From positions 45,410 through 109,409 of the forward strand of contig CAUYLG010005117.1 of the NCBI GenBank assembly GCA_963573385.1: DNA of 64,000 bases. Direction: 5' to 3'. This DNA is from Cacajao melanocephalus. Taxonomy: Eukaryota; Chordata; Mammalia; Primates; Pitheciidae. This document shows, one piece after another, positions 38,065 through 49,808 of the stretch. Position numbers and translations under genes: made by a program. The notes beneath the pieces were generated by a model, which saw only the letters and a program-made list of their open reading frames with translations, ran no database searches and was not told the origin of the DNA. Position 1 is the first letter of the stretch, and every line of letters starts with the position of its first letter.

Positions 38065-39236
38065 AGTGTGACTTGTCCCAGCTTGGTCATTGTTGGGGCA
38101 TTGTTGGTATAGCACTGCTACTGATTTGTGTACATTGATTTTGTAAGCTGAGACTTTACTAAATTCATTTATGAGACCTAGGAGTCTTTTGAAGGAATCC
38201 TAAGGATTTTGTAGGTGTAAGATCATATCATCAGCAGAGATAGTTTGACTTGCTCTTTTCCAATTTGGATGCACTTTATTTATTTCTCTTGACTGATTGT
38301 TCTGGCTAGGACTTCAGTACTATTTTGGCTACAAGTGGTGAAAGTGGACATTCTTGTCTTGTTCCAATTCTTAAGGAGAATGATTTCAACTTTTCTCCTT
38401 TCGGTATGATGTTGGCTGTCAGTCTCAATCTATCATATATACATTTTATTATTTTGAGGTAGGTTCTTTATATTTCTAGTTTGCTGAAGGTTTTTAACAA
38501 AGTGATGCTGGATATTTTTGAGTGCTTTTTCTGCATCTATTGAGATGATCATGTGGTTTTTGTTTTTAATTCTGTTTATGCTGTGAATCACATTGTCTTG
38601 CATATGTTGAACCATCCCTGCATGCCTGGAGTGAAACCCATTTGATCATGATAAATTATTTTTTGATGTGCAATTGGATTCAGCTTTTTAGTATTTTGTT
38701 GAGGATTTTTGCATCTGTATTCATCAGAAATATTGGCCTGTAGTTTTCTTCTTCATGTATTTTCCCGGCTTTGGTATCAGGGTGACACTGGCTTCATAGA
38801 ATGGGTTAAGAAGGATTCCCTTCCTCTCAACGTTTTGGAATAGTTTTCATAGAATTGATACTAATTTTTTGAATGTCTGGTAGAATTCAGCTGTATATCC
38901 ATTTGGACCTGAGCTGTTTTTTAATTGCAGTTTTTTTAATTTTATTACTCATTCTATCTCACTGCTTTTTATTGGTCTGTTTAGGATTTCTGTATTTCTG
39001 ATTCAAGCTTGGGGGGTTGTATGATGGCAGAAACTCATCCATTTCCTCTAGATTTTCTAGTATGTGTGCATAGAGGTATTCATAGCAGCTCTGAGAATTG
39101 TTTGTATTTCTGTGTTGTCACTTAAAATGTCTTCATTTTCCTTTCTTATTGAGCTTTTATGAATTTTCTCTTTTATTCTCTTAGATAATTTAGCTAGTAG
39201 TCTATCAATTTAATTATATTTTTAAAACAGGCTTTT

Positions 39237-39537
39237 TTTTTTTTCTTTTTTGAGATAGAGTCACTTTGTCACCCAGGCTGGAGTGCAATGGCATGATCAA
39301 TCTCAGCTCATTAGAAGCTCCATATCTTGAGTTCAAGCAATTCTCCTGCCTCAGCCTCCCAAGTAACTGGGATTACGTGGTGAAATATCATCTCTGCTAA
39401 AAATACAAAAATCATCTCATGTCAGCCACCACAACCAGATAATTTTTGTATTTTTAGTAGACAGGATTTTACCATGTTGGCCAGGCTTTTCTTGAACTCT
39501 TGACAAATGACCTGCCTGCTTCAGTCTCTCAAAGGGC
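39237..39537 (-). mobile_element. Alu inside L1, with internal inverted duplication
   Basis: Flanked by aaaacaggctttt and aaaacaagcttttt, a target-site duplication within L1 ORF2. The Alu 5' end is short. In the right monomer a 27-bp segment (39391-39416) is the inverse of the nearby 39437-39463 segment, so part of the Alu reads in the opposite direction. Confidence 0.93.
39391..39463. repeat. Fold-back hairpin inside Alu
   Basis: ctgctaaaaatacaaaaat (39394-39412) pairs with atttttgtatttttagtag (39442-39460) with only two or three mismatches over 26 bases; the loop is about 20 bases. Confidence 0.9.
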
Positions 39538-40395
39538 AAAAACAAGCTTTTTGTTTCATTAATACTTTGTTATTGTTTTTGAGGGGTTTCAATTTAACGT
39601 AGTTCTGCTTTGATCTTTGTTATTTCTTCTCTTCTTCTACTGTTGGGTTTAGCTTGTTTTTGTTTCTCTAGTTCCTTGAGGTGTGATGTTAGGTTTTAAT
39701 TTGTGATCTTTTACACTTTTTGATGTAGGCACTTAGCACTATAAACTTTCCTTTTAGCACTGATTTTGCTATATCTCAGTGGTTTTGAAAAATTTTGTGA
39801 TTCTTACTCATTTTGAAGAATTTGTAAATTTCCTCCTTGATTTCACTGTTAATTCAAAAATTATTCAGGAGCAGATTGTTCAGTTTACATGTATTTATAT
39901 AATTTTGAGGGTTCCTTTAGAAGTTGATTTCTATTTTTATTCTGCTGTGGTCTGAAAATATACTTGATATGATTTTGATTGTTAAACCATTCATTTAGAC
40001 TTGTTTTGTGGCCTATTATTACATGGGTCTATCTAGGTAAATGTTCTGTATGCTGATGAGAAGAATTCTTCAGTTCTTGGGTAGAATGTTCTATAAAAAA
40101 CTATTAGGTTTATTTGTTCCAGAGTGCAGTTTAAGTCCAATTTTTTTGTTAACTTTCTGCCTTGACAATCTGTTTACTGCTGTCAGTGGAATGTTTAACA
40201 TTTCAACTATTATTATGTTGCTTTCTATCTATTTTTTGTTTTTTAAGATCTGGTAGTTACTGCTTTATGAATCTGGGAGCTCCAGAGTTAGGTGAAAATA
40301 TTTTTTTAGGATTGTTATATCATCTTGTTGAATTGAATTGATCCTTTTATCCTTACATAATGACTTTTTTCTTTCCTGCTGGTCCTTTAAAGTCT

Positions 40396-40691
40396 TATTT
40401 TGTTATTTATTTTGAGATAGAGTCTTGCTCTGGCATCCAGGATGGAGTGGTGGCACAATCTCAGCTCACAGCAGCCTCCACCTCCCAAGTTCAAGTTATT
40501 CTCCTGCCTCAGCCTCCCAAGTAGCTGGGACTAAAGGTGTGTGCCACCATGCCTGGCTAATTTCTTGTATTTTTAGTAAAGACAAGGTTTCACCTTGTTA
40601 GCCAGGATGGTCTCAATCTCCTGACCTTGTGATCCACCTGCCTTGGCCTCCCAAGTGCTAGGATTACAGGAGTGAGCCACTGTGTTTGGCC
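40396..40691 (-). mobile_element. Alu inside L1 endonuclease region
   Basis: Target-site duplication taaagtct at 40388-40395 and 40692-40699. AluS-type (ccaggatggtctcaatctcc, gaccttgtgatcc). It splits the ORF2 endonuclease region. Confidence 0.95.
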
Positions 40692-43600
40692 TAAAGTCTG
40701 TTTTATCTGACATAAGAATAGTTACTCCTTCTTACTTTTTCGTTTCCATCTGTGTGAGATACGCTTTTCCACTCCTTTGTCTTGTGTATATAAAAATCCT
40801 CAAGTATTTGATGTGCCTTCTGAAAACAGCAAATATGTGGCCCGTGATTTTTTTTTTATCAATTCTGCCAATCTGTATTTTTTAAATGGAGTATTTAGAC
40901 CATTTACATTCCACATTAATATTGACATGTGAGGTATGTTCCAGTCATATTATTACATAATGGCTTTCTTTTTTTCATTGTGTTATTGTCCTGTAAGGTC
41001 TGTGAATTTTATGGCTTTAGGAGTTTTTGTTCTGGTATGTGCTAACCTTTTGTTTCAAGACTTAGAACTATTTTTAGTATTTCTTGCACGGCTGGCCTAG
41101 TATTGACAAATTACCTCAGCATTTACTAGTCTGAGTAAGACTTTATTTCTCCTTCATTTTTGAAACTTATTTTGCTGGAATCAAAGATCTTGGCTGACAG
41201 TTATTCTGTTTAAATAACTAAAGATAGGACACCAGTTCCTTCTGAATTGTAAGGTTTGTGCTGAGAAGTCTGCTCTTAGTCTGATAGGTATTCCTTCATA
41301 GATTTCCCAGTACTTTTGTCTCACTGCTTGTAGAATTATTTCTTTTACATTGACTTTATATAGCCTGATGACTACACATTCTGATAACGTAATTTTTGCA
41401 ATGAGTCTCCCAGTAGTTCTTTGAGCTTCTTGTATTTTGACATCTAAATTATCAGCAAGGCCAGGGAAGTTTTTTCCATTATTCTCTGGAATACCTTTTC
41501 CAAGAGTTTTGCTTTTTTTTCTTTCTCAAGAACACCTTAAATTCTTATGTTTGACCACTTTACAATAACGTCATATTTCTTGGAGACATGATTCATTTCT
41601 TTTAATTCTTCTTTCATTATTTTTTTCTCATTGGGTAATTTGAGAGCCTGTCCTCAAGCACTGAAAATTTTTCTTCTGTTTGATCTAGTCTATTTTGAAA
41701 ACTTTCCACTGCATTTTATAGTTCTATAAATGTGTCTTTTATTTACAAAACCTCTGACCAGTTTTTCCTTAAAATATCTCACATTTGAGAAAATTTTTCA
41801 TTCATAGTCTGAGTTGTTTTTAAAATATTTTCATGTTGGTTTTTACCTTTTTCTTATATATTCTTGACTAACTTAATAATCAACCTTTGCATTCTTTATT
41901 TGATATTTAAATATTTCATCTTGGCTTAGATCCACTGCTGGGGAGTTAGTATGTCCTTTTGTGGGTGTTTTCATAGGCCAGAATTAGTTTTATGGCTTCT
42001 TCTCTTTTGGGTAGACTATTTCTTCTAATTATTTTAAATTTATTTTTGATTCAACTAAATTTTTATTTAAAAAAATTATTTTTTTCCCCTTGAGGATGAC
42101 TTTTACATTTATTGTCACCTAGCTTTGGCTCTGGGTTCTTTCAGTGGCAAAGACTCTGTATGAGTTACTCAGTTACAGAGAACCATTGTATAATGACATT
42201 CTCAGTTGCTGGTTCTAGTAGCTATGTGCTGGGTGTGTGAACAGATTAACTGTCTCCTTTGAGCTGAAATGGAAGAAGTCTAATGAGACTTATTTGGTTC
42301 CCCAGTAATGTGTACTTAATTTTTCTTTTCTCCCAGCATTTTATTCATTGAGTTGAAAGTTCAGGCTTCATGCCAGTAAGAAGTGCCCACAGGTGAAAAA
42401 AAAAGTGGCTAAAGCTGATGTGTAAATGCAATATCCCAATTGTAAGCAGAAGTACCAGCCTTGACAGAGGTGGCTGGGAAGCTCTTGGTGAAATGTACTG
42501 AAGTCTTTTTCAGGAGGAAGTTAGAGAGCCATTATTGCCCTCCTTCCAGGTCAGAGAGTAAGCAACCAACCTTCCAGTCTCACTCCTGACCCAGTGTTCC
42601 AGCTATTCAGATCAGACGGACACCTCTTTTCTTCGTCAGGATTGCTGATGTTCTGTGTAGAGGGGGATTGTGACTCTACCTCTCAAGCAAGCCTAAATCC
42701 TGCTGTGGGGATGCAGCCACTCTGCAGTGTTTTAGAAAGGCTGCCTATAGATGCACCCACATTGAGCTCCTGTGGGAAAAGCCCCAGCCATGTCTGCAGT
42801 GGTGGGTAATGGGGAGAAATCCCTTTCTCCAAGATCCTTCACAAGCACCAGGGCTGCAAGCCTGTTGGGAGAGAGCCACAGACTTTCCCCACCAAGCCCA
42901 GCACTGCACCTGTGCCTCTGTTGAAAGGAATTTCCCACACGTGGAAAGTTCAGAGATGCAGAACCTTCAGTCTGGTGTCTTTTTTTCCCATGGGGTGCTC
43001 CCTTAATGTGGTGCACTACCCTTCCCCTAGGAGTAGCAGTCCCTGAGGGCTAGACTACTGTGAATTCTGTTGCTCCTCTGGGTCTAACCACTCAGTGGAT
43101 GCTGCTTTGTCCCAGGCTAGTGCTGGGGAATGTCTGCAAGGAATTCAGTAACATGATCTGTCCTCAAATCTCCCAGCATCAGGTAGCAGCACCAGCTCTC
43201 CTGGGGGTAGGAAGGGTATGACTTCTAATACTCTGAGATTTCCTTTGTTATAAATGTATTGGCTTTTCAAATGCCATTGGTGGTATCAATGTACTAAGCA
43301 CAGGGACAGACTCAAGCCCTTCTGGTTAGCCAGGCTGATGAAGGCAATGATGATAGCTGAAGTTGTACAAAAGTTTTCTCCTTCCTTAGTGCTGTTTTTG
43401 TGCCTGCAAATGTTGTAATGAACTATGCCCGTTGGTCTCCAGCCAGGAGGTGATGTTTGCAAAAGAGCACCAGCTGTAGTGGAAACAGTGAAATGTGTGC
43501 TTTCCATGTTACCCAGCAAAGGTATCCTGGTTTCTCAGGCAATGGGTAGGACAATGGAGCTTCCAAACATCCCTGTTTATTCTGTTATCCTACCAGGGTA

Positions 43601-44583
43601 TATGGAAGGGCAAAGCTGGGTGGGAGCTGGGTTAGGCAAATCTATGCTCTGGCTTTTCACCAACATGCAGGCACAAGCAGTGGCCCAGTGGGGATCAGAG
43701 GTCAGTGTCCTGGCTATTGGGGTAATTTCCCAGAAAAGAGTGTAACTGCCTCTGCTGCACAAAAGGCCCTCCACAGGGATCAGGGTGGTAGTAAATCCCA
43801 TCAGGCTCTTATGCACTTGGAAAGATGGGTCTCATATTCATAATATTCTGCCAGCAGCAGGTGCTTGGGTTCCAGGTAGCTTGTGCTCAGAACTCAAAAC
43901 TGCTCCAGGCTATAATGCTCCTTGACAGAGTCAGAAACAACAGCTTTCAGGCTATGCCCCTCTCAGTCAGCCTGTGAAGCAATGTTGTCTGGCTTCTGTG
44001 CTCATGGCTATAGCAAATTTCCTGCTTGCTCTTTGGTTCTGGCCAATGGGGTTTATCCTCACTCAAGATGATATCACAAATCTCATTGTGAACTTCTCTT
44101 AACCTGAGATTACCAACTGACTTAGCTGGCTGACTTCCACTGGGTCTCTTGTGTGGTGGGACCAGGAATGGCTTTCCTTCATTCTTTCTGGAGTTGGTGT
44201 GCATGCAAAGCTCTTTCTCTTATATTTCCCACTGCTCACTAAATCCGCTCCAGCGCTGGGTAAGGGTAAGGCCTCCCCTCATGGCCTGGATTTCCCAGCT
44301 CTCCTGTTGGAGAGTGTGTCCTTGTGTTAATCCCTCTCTATCTCACACTCTGGAGACACACAGTTTTCTATCTGGTTCATGGTATAGACTGCTGCCTGTT
44401 GATTATTTCAATGGGTCTGTTGTTTCTTTCCATTTTTCTGTTAAGTTACTGCATTGCTTTTTGAAAAAAAGTTCACAGTGTGAATCTCTGTTCTTTATCT
44501 TGAGGCATGCTAACAATGCCTCCAGTCCACCATCTTGGAAAAACACAACAACAATACCAATGTTTCCTTCTTTTCAAAAACGT

Positions 44584-45365
44584 CTTTGTTCAACACTCCT
44601 ATTCGACATAGAATTAGAAGTTCTGGCCATGGCAAGATAAATAAACAAAAGGTATCCAAACAGAAGGATAAAAAGTCAAATTCTCTCTGTTTACAGATGA
44701 CATAATCCTATACCTAGAAAACCTTATCTCAAAAGTTTCTTAAGCTGATAAGCAACTTCAGCAAAGTCTCAGGATACAAAATCAATGTGCAAATATCACA
44801 AGTATTCTTACACACTAACAAAAGAAAATCAGAGAGACAAATCATTAATGAAATCCCATTCACAATTGCTATAAAGAGAATAAAATATCTAAGAATACAG
44901 TTAACAAGGGAAGGAAAGGCCTTTTAAAGGAGAACTACAAACCACTGCTCAACACAACTGGGGAGTACACAAACAGATGGAAAATCATTGCAAGCTATAG
45001 ATAGAAAGAATCAGCATCATGAAAATGGCCATAATGCCCAAAGTGATTTATAGATTCAATGCTATTTCTATCAAACTACCATTGATATTCTTCACAGAAT
45101 TAGAAAAAAACTGTTTTAAAATTCATATGGAACCAACAATGAGCCTGAATAGCCAAGACAGTCCTAAGAAAAAACAACAAAACTAGAGGCATCACAACAC
45201 TACAAGGCTGCAGTAACCAAAACAACGTGATACAAGTACAAAAACAGAAACATAAACCAACGGAATAAAATAGAGAACCCAGAAATAAGATCATACATCT
45301 AGAAAATCTAATCTGATAAACTGACAAAAGCAAGCAATGGGGAAAAATGGGAAAAAAATATGGCC
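44584..45365 (+). mobile_element. LINE-1 ORF2 fragment in opposite orientation
   Basis: Plus-strand ORF2 from cactcctattcgacatagaa (44595-44614) through the RT FADD-equivalent region (ttacagatgacataatcc, 44691-44708), ending near gcaagcaatggggaaa at 45345. About 235 bases at its start repeat L1 sequence also present, inverted, at 38065-38330. 33 bases of unassigned sequence (44551-44583) separate it from the minus-strand 5'UTR. Confidence 0.85.
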
Positions 45366-45440
45366 AACCAGTTCTCCCGGCACCATTTATTAAAGAGGGA
45401 ATATTAAAAATTCCCTCATTAATTGCTATTTGCACCATTG
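45366..45440. mobile_element. Small in-place inversion within L1
   Basis: ccagttctcccggcaccatt (45369-45388) is the reverse complement of the L1 segment that should follow caatggggaaa, so ~40 bases are inverted where they stand. gagggaat/attccctc (45397-45419) form an 8-bp palindrome at the far edge, after which the sequence seems to return to plus orientation. Confidence 0.75.
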
Positions 45441-45659
45441 TTCATGAATGTCATGATTTGTTCTAATAAATACATCGTATGGGCATTTTCTTCAGCATTT
45501 GTTTTCTAGCCTCTAGTTCCTATTGCCTAGCAAATAGAACACTTAAACTAAATACTTGTTAGATGAGTAAAAGAGCTCATTACAGTCAATCAATTTTAAC
45601 ACGTTGCTATATATAATTTGATTTGAAATAATTTTCCAATAATTTACCTAATTTCATTC

Positions 45660-46541
<882 letters not shown>

Positions 46542-46647
46542 AAGGAAATAATGACATTTGCAGCAACCTGAATGGAGTTGGAGATTATTATTCTAAATGA
46601 AGTAATTTGAGAGTGGAAAATCAAACATTTTATGTTCTCACTTATAA
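46542..46647 (+). mobile_element. Old LINE-1, ORF2 end (5' piece of interrupted copy)
   Basis: aatgacatttgcagcaacct (46549-46568) to tatgttctcacttataa is the end of ORF2 in an L1MA/L1PB-age copy. The continuation agtgggagctaagctatgag lies at 49573-49592 beyond a younger L1, so the two pieces were once continuous. Confidence 0.85.
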
Positions 46648-46650
46648 TAA

Positions 46651-49270
46651 AAAACAATAAAGGGGATATCTCCACTGATTCCGCAGAAATACAAACCACC
46701 ATCAGAGATCACTACAAACAACTCTCTGCACATAAACCAGTAAACATGGAAGAAATGGATAAATTCCTGGACACTTGCACCCTCCCAGGCATAAACCAGG
46801 AAGAAGCTGAAACCCTGAATAGATCAATAACAAAGGCTGAAGTTGAGGCAGCAATTAATAGCCTACCAACCAAAAAAAAATATGAGTCCAGACAGGTCTA
46901 CTGCCAAATTCTACCAGATGTACAAAGAGGAGCTGGTACCACTCCTTCTGAAACTATTCCAAACAATCCAAAAAGAGGGAATCCTTCCCAAATCATTTTA
47001 TGAGACCAACGTCATCCTGATACCAAAACCCAGCAGAGACTCAACAACAACAACAACAGAAAAACTTCAGGCCAATATCCATGATGAACATAGATGCAGA
47101 TATCTTCAGTAAAATACTGGCAAACCAATTGCAACAGCACATCAAAAAGCTTATCCATTACAATCAAGTAGAATCATCCCTGGGATGCAAGGCTGGCTCA
47201 ACATACACAAGTCTATAAATGTAATGCACCACATAAACAGAACCAAAGACAAAAACCACATGACTATCTCAATAGATGCAGAGAAGGCCTTCAACAAAAT
47301 TCAATGGCCATTTATGCTAAAAACTCTCAATAAACTAGGTATCAGTGGAATGTATCTCAAAATAATAAAAGCTATTTGTGAACAAACCCACAGCCAATAT
47401 CATACTGAATGGGCAAAAACTGGAAGCATTCCCTTTGAAATCAGGCACTAGACAAAGATGCCCTCTTTCATCACTCCTGTTCAATACAGTATTGGAAGTT
47501 CTAGCCAGAGCAATCAGGCAAGAAAAACAAATAAAGGTTATTGAATTAGGAAAGGAGGAAGTCAATTTTTCTCTATTTGCAGATGACATGATTGTATGTT
47601 TAGAAGACCCCATAGTCTCAGTCCAAAATCTCCTCAAACTGATAAGAAACTTCAGCAAAGTCTCAGAATACAAAATCAATGGGCAGAAATCACAAGCATT
47701 CTTATACACCAGTAACAGACTAAGAGAGAGACAAATCAAGAGCAAACTCCCATTCACAATTGCTACAAAGAGAATAAAATACCTAGGAATACAACTAACA
47801 AAGGATGTAAAGGATCTCTTCAAGGAGAACTACAAACCACTGCTCAAGGAAATAAGAAAAGACACAAACAGATGAAAAAACATTAAATACTCATGGTTAG
47901 GAAGAATCAATATTGTGAAAAAGGCCATACTGACAAAAGCAATTTATAGAGTTAATGTTACAACCATCAAGCTACCAATAACCTTCTTCACAGAACTGGA
48001 AAAAAACCACCTTAAACTTCATATGGAACCAAAGGAGAGCCCACACAGCCAAGACAATACTAAGCAATATGAACAAAGCTGGAGGCATCACACTGCCTGA
48101 CTTTAAACTCTACGATAAGTCTACAGTAATCAAAGCAGCATGGTACTGGTACCAAAACAGAGATATCGACCAATGGAACAGAACAGAGGCCTCAGAGGCA
48201 ATGCCACACATCTACAACCATCTGATCTTTGACAAACCTGACAAAAACAAGCAATGGGGAAAGGATATCCTATTTAATAAATTATGTTGAGAAAACTGGA
48301 TAGCCATGTACAGAAAGCAGAAACTGGACCCCTTCCTAACACCTTACACTAAAACTAACTCCAGATGGATCAACACCCTAAATATAAGACCTAACACCAT
48401 AAAAACCCTAGAAGAAAACCTAGGCAAAACCATTCAGGACATAGGCATAGGCAAGGAATTCATGACTAAAACACCAAAAGCATTGGCAACAAAAACCAAA
48501 ATAGACAAATGGGATCTAATTAAGCACCAGAGCTTCTGTACGGCAAAAGAAACAATCATTAGAGCGAACTGGCAACCAACAGAAAGGGAAAAAATTTTTG
48601 CAATCTACCCATCTGACAAAGGGCTACTATGCAGAATCTACAAATAACTAAATCAGATTTACAAGAAAAAAAACAAACTCATTAAAAAGTGGGTGAAGGA
48701 TATGAAAAGACACTTTTCAAAAGAAGGCATATATGAGGCCAACAAAATATGAAAAATAGCTCATCATTACTGGTCATTAGAAAAATGCGAATCAAAACCA
48801 CATTGAGATACCACCTCATGCTGGTTAGAATGGTGATCATTAAAAAATCTGGAGAGAATAGATGCTGGAGAGGATGTGAAGAAATGGGAACATTTTTACA
48901 CTGTTGGTGGGAGTGTAAATTAGTACAACCAATGCGGAAGACAGTGTGATAATTCCTCAAAGATCCTGAAATAGAAATTCCATTTGACTCAGCAATCCCA
49001 TTACTGGGTATATACCCAAATAATTATAAATCCTTCTATTATAAAGACACCTGACATGTATGTTCATTGTGGCACTGTTTACAATAGCAAAAACCTGGAA
49101 CCAACCCAAATGCCCACCAATGACACACTGGACAAAGAAAATGTGGCACATATACACCATGGAATACTATGCAGCCATAAAAAATGATGAGTTCATGTTC
49201 TTTGCTAGGACACGGATTTTTCTGGAAACCATCATTCTCAGCAAACTGACACAAGAACAGAAAATCTAAC
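46651..49270 (+). pseudogene. Degenerate LINE-1 ORF2 (RT and C-terminal domains)
   Basis: Reads in at least five successive frame changes, so it is dead. The first frame (46632-47003) encodes the [23 protein letters not shown] segment upstream of RT; later frames are at 46843-47112, 47185-47451 and 47378-47875. The last contains the RT catalytic FADDM box at 47576-47590, preceded by the [14 protein letters not shown] segment (the usual G after RQ replaced by R). Further pieces are at 47915-48290, 48306-48647, 48749-48949 (Cys/Trp-rich NRCWRGCEE and [14 protein letters not shown] zinc-knuckle segment) and 49060-49269 (WHIYTMEYYAAIKND). The endonuclease domain is absent because of 5' truncation. 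In an intact L1 this protein performs target-primed reverse transcription. Confidence 0.9.
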
Positions 49271-49354
49271 ACTTCATGTTCTCACTCATAGGTGGGTGTT
49301 GAACATGAGAACACAGGGACACATGGAGGGGAGCATCACACACTGGGGTCTGTT

Positions 49355-49401
49355 GGGGGTGGCTAGGGAGGGACGGTAGGGGATGGGGATGTTGGGGAGG
49401 G
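49355..49401 (+). repeat. G-rich tract in L1 3'UTR (G-quadruplex candidate)
   Basis: Runs of 3-5 G separated by 1-7 bases: ggggg, ggg, ggg, gggg, gggg, gggg, ggg. L1 3'UTRs are known to carry a conserved polypurine tract that can form G-quadruplexes; this is that region. Confidence 0.85.
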
Positions 49402-49524
49402 ATAACATGGAGAGAAATGCCAGATATAGGTGATGGGGGGATGGAGGTAGCAAACCACCTTGCCATGTATGTACCTATGCAACAATCCTGCATGAACTGC
49501 ATATGCACCCTAGAACCTAAAATA

Positions 49525-49533
49525 CTATATATA

Positions 49534-49567
<34 letters not shown>

Positions 49568-49568
49568 A
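49525..49568 (+). repeat. (AT)n/(GT)n tract at L1 3' end
   Basis: actatatatatgtgtgtgtg then TA repeats to 49567. It occupies the position of the L1 A-tail. Confidence 0.9.
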
Positions 49569-49808
49569 AATAAGTGGGAGCTAAGCTATGAGGACACAAA
49601 AGCCTAAGAATGATATATTGATACTTTCAGCACTTGAAGGGAAGGGTGGAAGGAGGGTAAGGGATAAAAGTGTCCACATTGTGTATAGTGTACATTGCTT
49701 GGGTGATGGATCCATCATAATCTCAGAAACCATGACTAAAGAGCTTATCATGTAACCAAAAACCACCTCTTCCTCCAAAACATTAAAATTTAATAAATAA
49801 AATAAGAT
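49569..49808 (+). mobile_element. Old LINE-1 3'UTR (3' piece of interrupted copy)
   Basis: agtgggagctaagctatgag (49573-49592), then acaaaagcctaagaatgata, ggtgatggatccatcataat and catgtaaccaaaaaccacct follow an L1MA/L1PB 3'UTR, ending in an A-rich stretch (49783-49808). Confidence 0.9.

Larger units (their letters stand above)
38065..44550 (-). mobile_element. LINE-1 with ORF2 5' half, ORF1 and long 5'UTR, 3' end missing
   Basis: Minus-strand L1. It enters ORF2 beyond the reverse-transcriptase catalytic region (near 38100-38240, where the FADD-coding segment lies) and runs through the RT and endonuclease domains to the ORF2 start codon complement at 40946-40948. It continues through ORF1 (about 41,000-42,080; the coiled-coil part is the T/C-rich 41,500-41,900) and a 5'UTR of about 2.4 kb, ending at 44,550 with the complement of ccaagatggtggactgg, the L1 5' start. 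Two Alus interrupt it. The frame is broken repeatedly. The long 5'UTR suggests an L1PB/old L1PA-age element. The 3' end is absent on the left, so it is either the inverted half of a twin-primed insertion or a rearranged copy. The 5'UTR is GC-richer, which explains the cluster of chance open frames at 42,594-44,640. Confidence 0.88.
46648..49530 (+). mobile_element. Younger 5'-truncated LINE-1 inserted in an older L1
   Basis: Starts within ORF2 (acaataaaggggatatctcc, 46655-46674), runs through RT, the C-terminal Cys-rich region and a 3'UTR with a G-rich tract, ending agaacctaaaatac near 49525. The poly(A) tail has been replaced by a (TATA/TG)n tract. Conserved enough to be a primate-age L1P. 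The target appears to be the TATAA in the older L1. Confidence 0.93.

Noticed and set aside
42594..44640. Cluster of frames of 65-163 codons on both strands
   Set aside because: They fall in a GC-richer L1 5'UTR; the 163-codon frame crosses the 5'UTR/ORF2 junction, so it is a chance fusion.
46632..49272. Possible active reverse transcriptase
   Set aside because: FADDM is present, but at least five frame changes and loss of the endonuclease show a dead L1.
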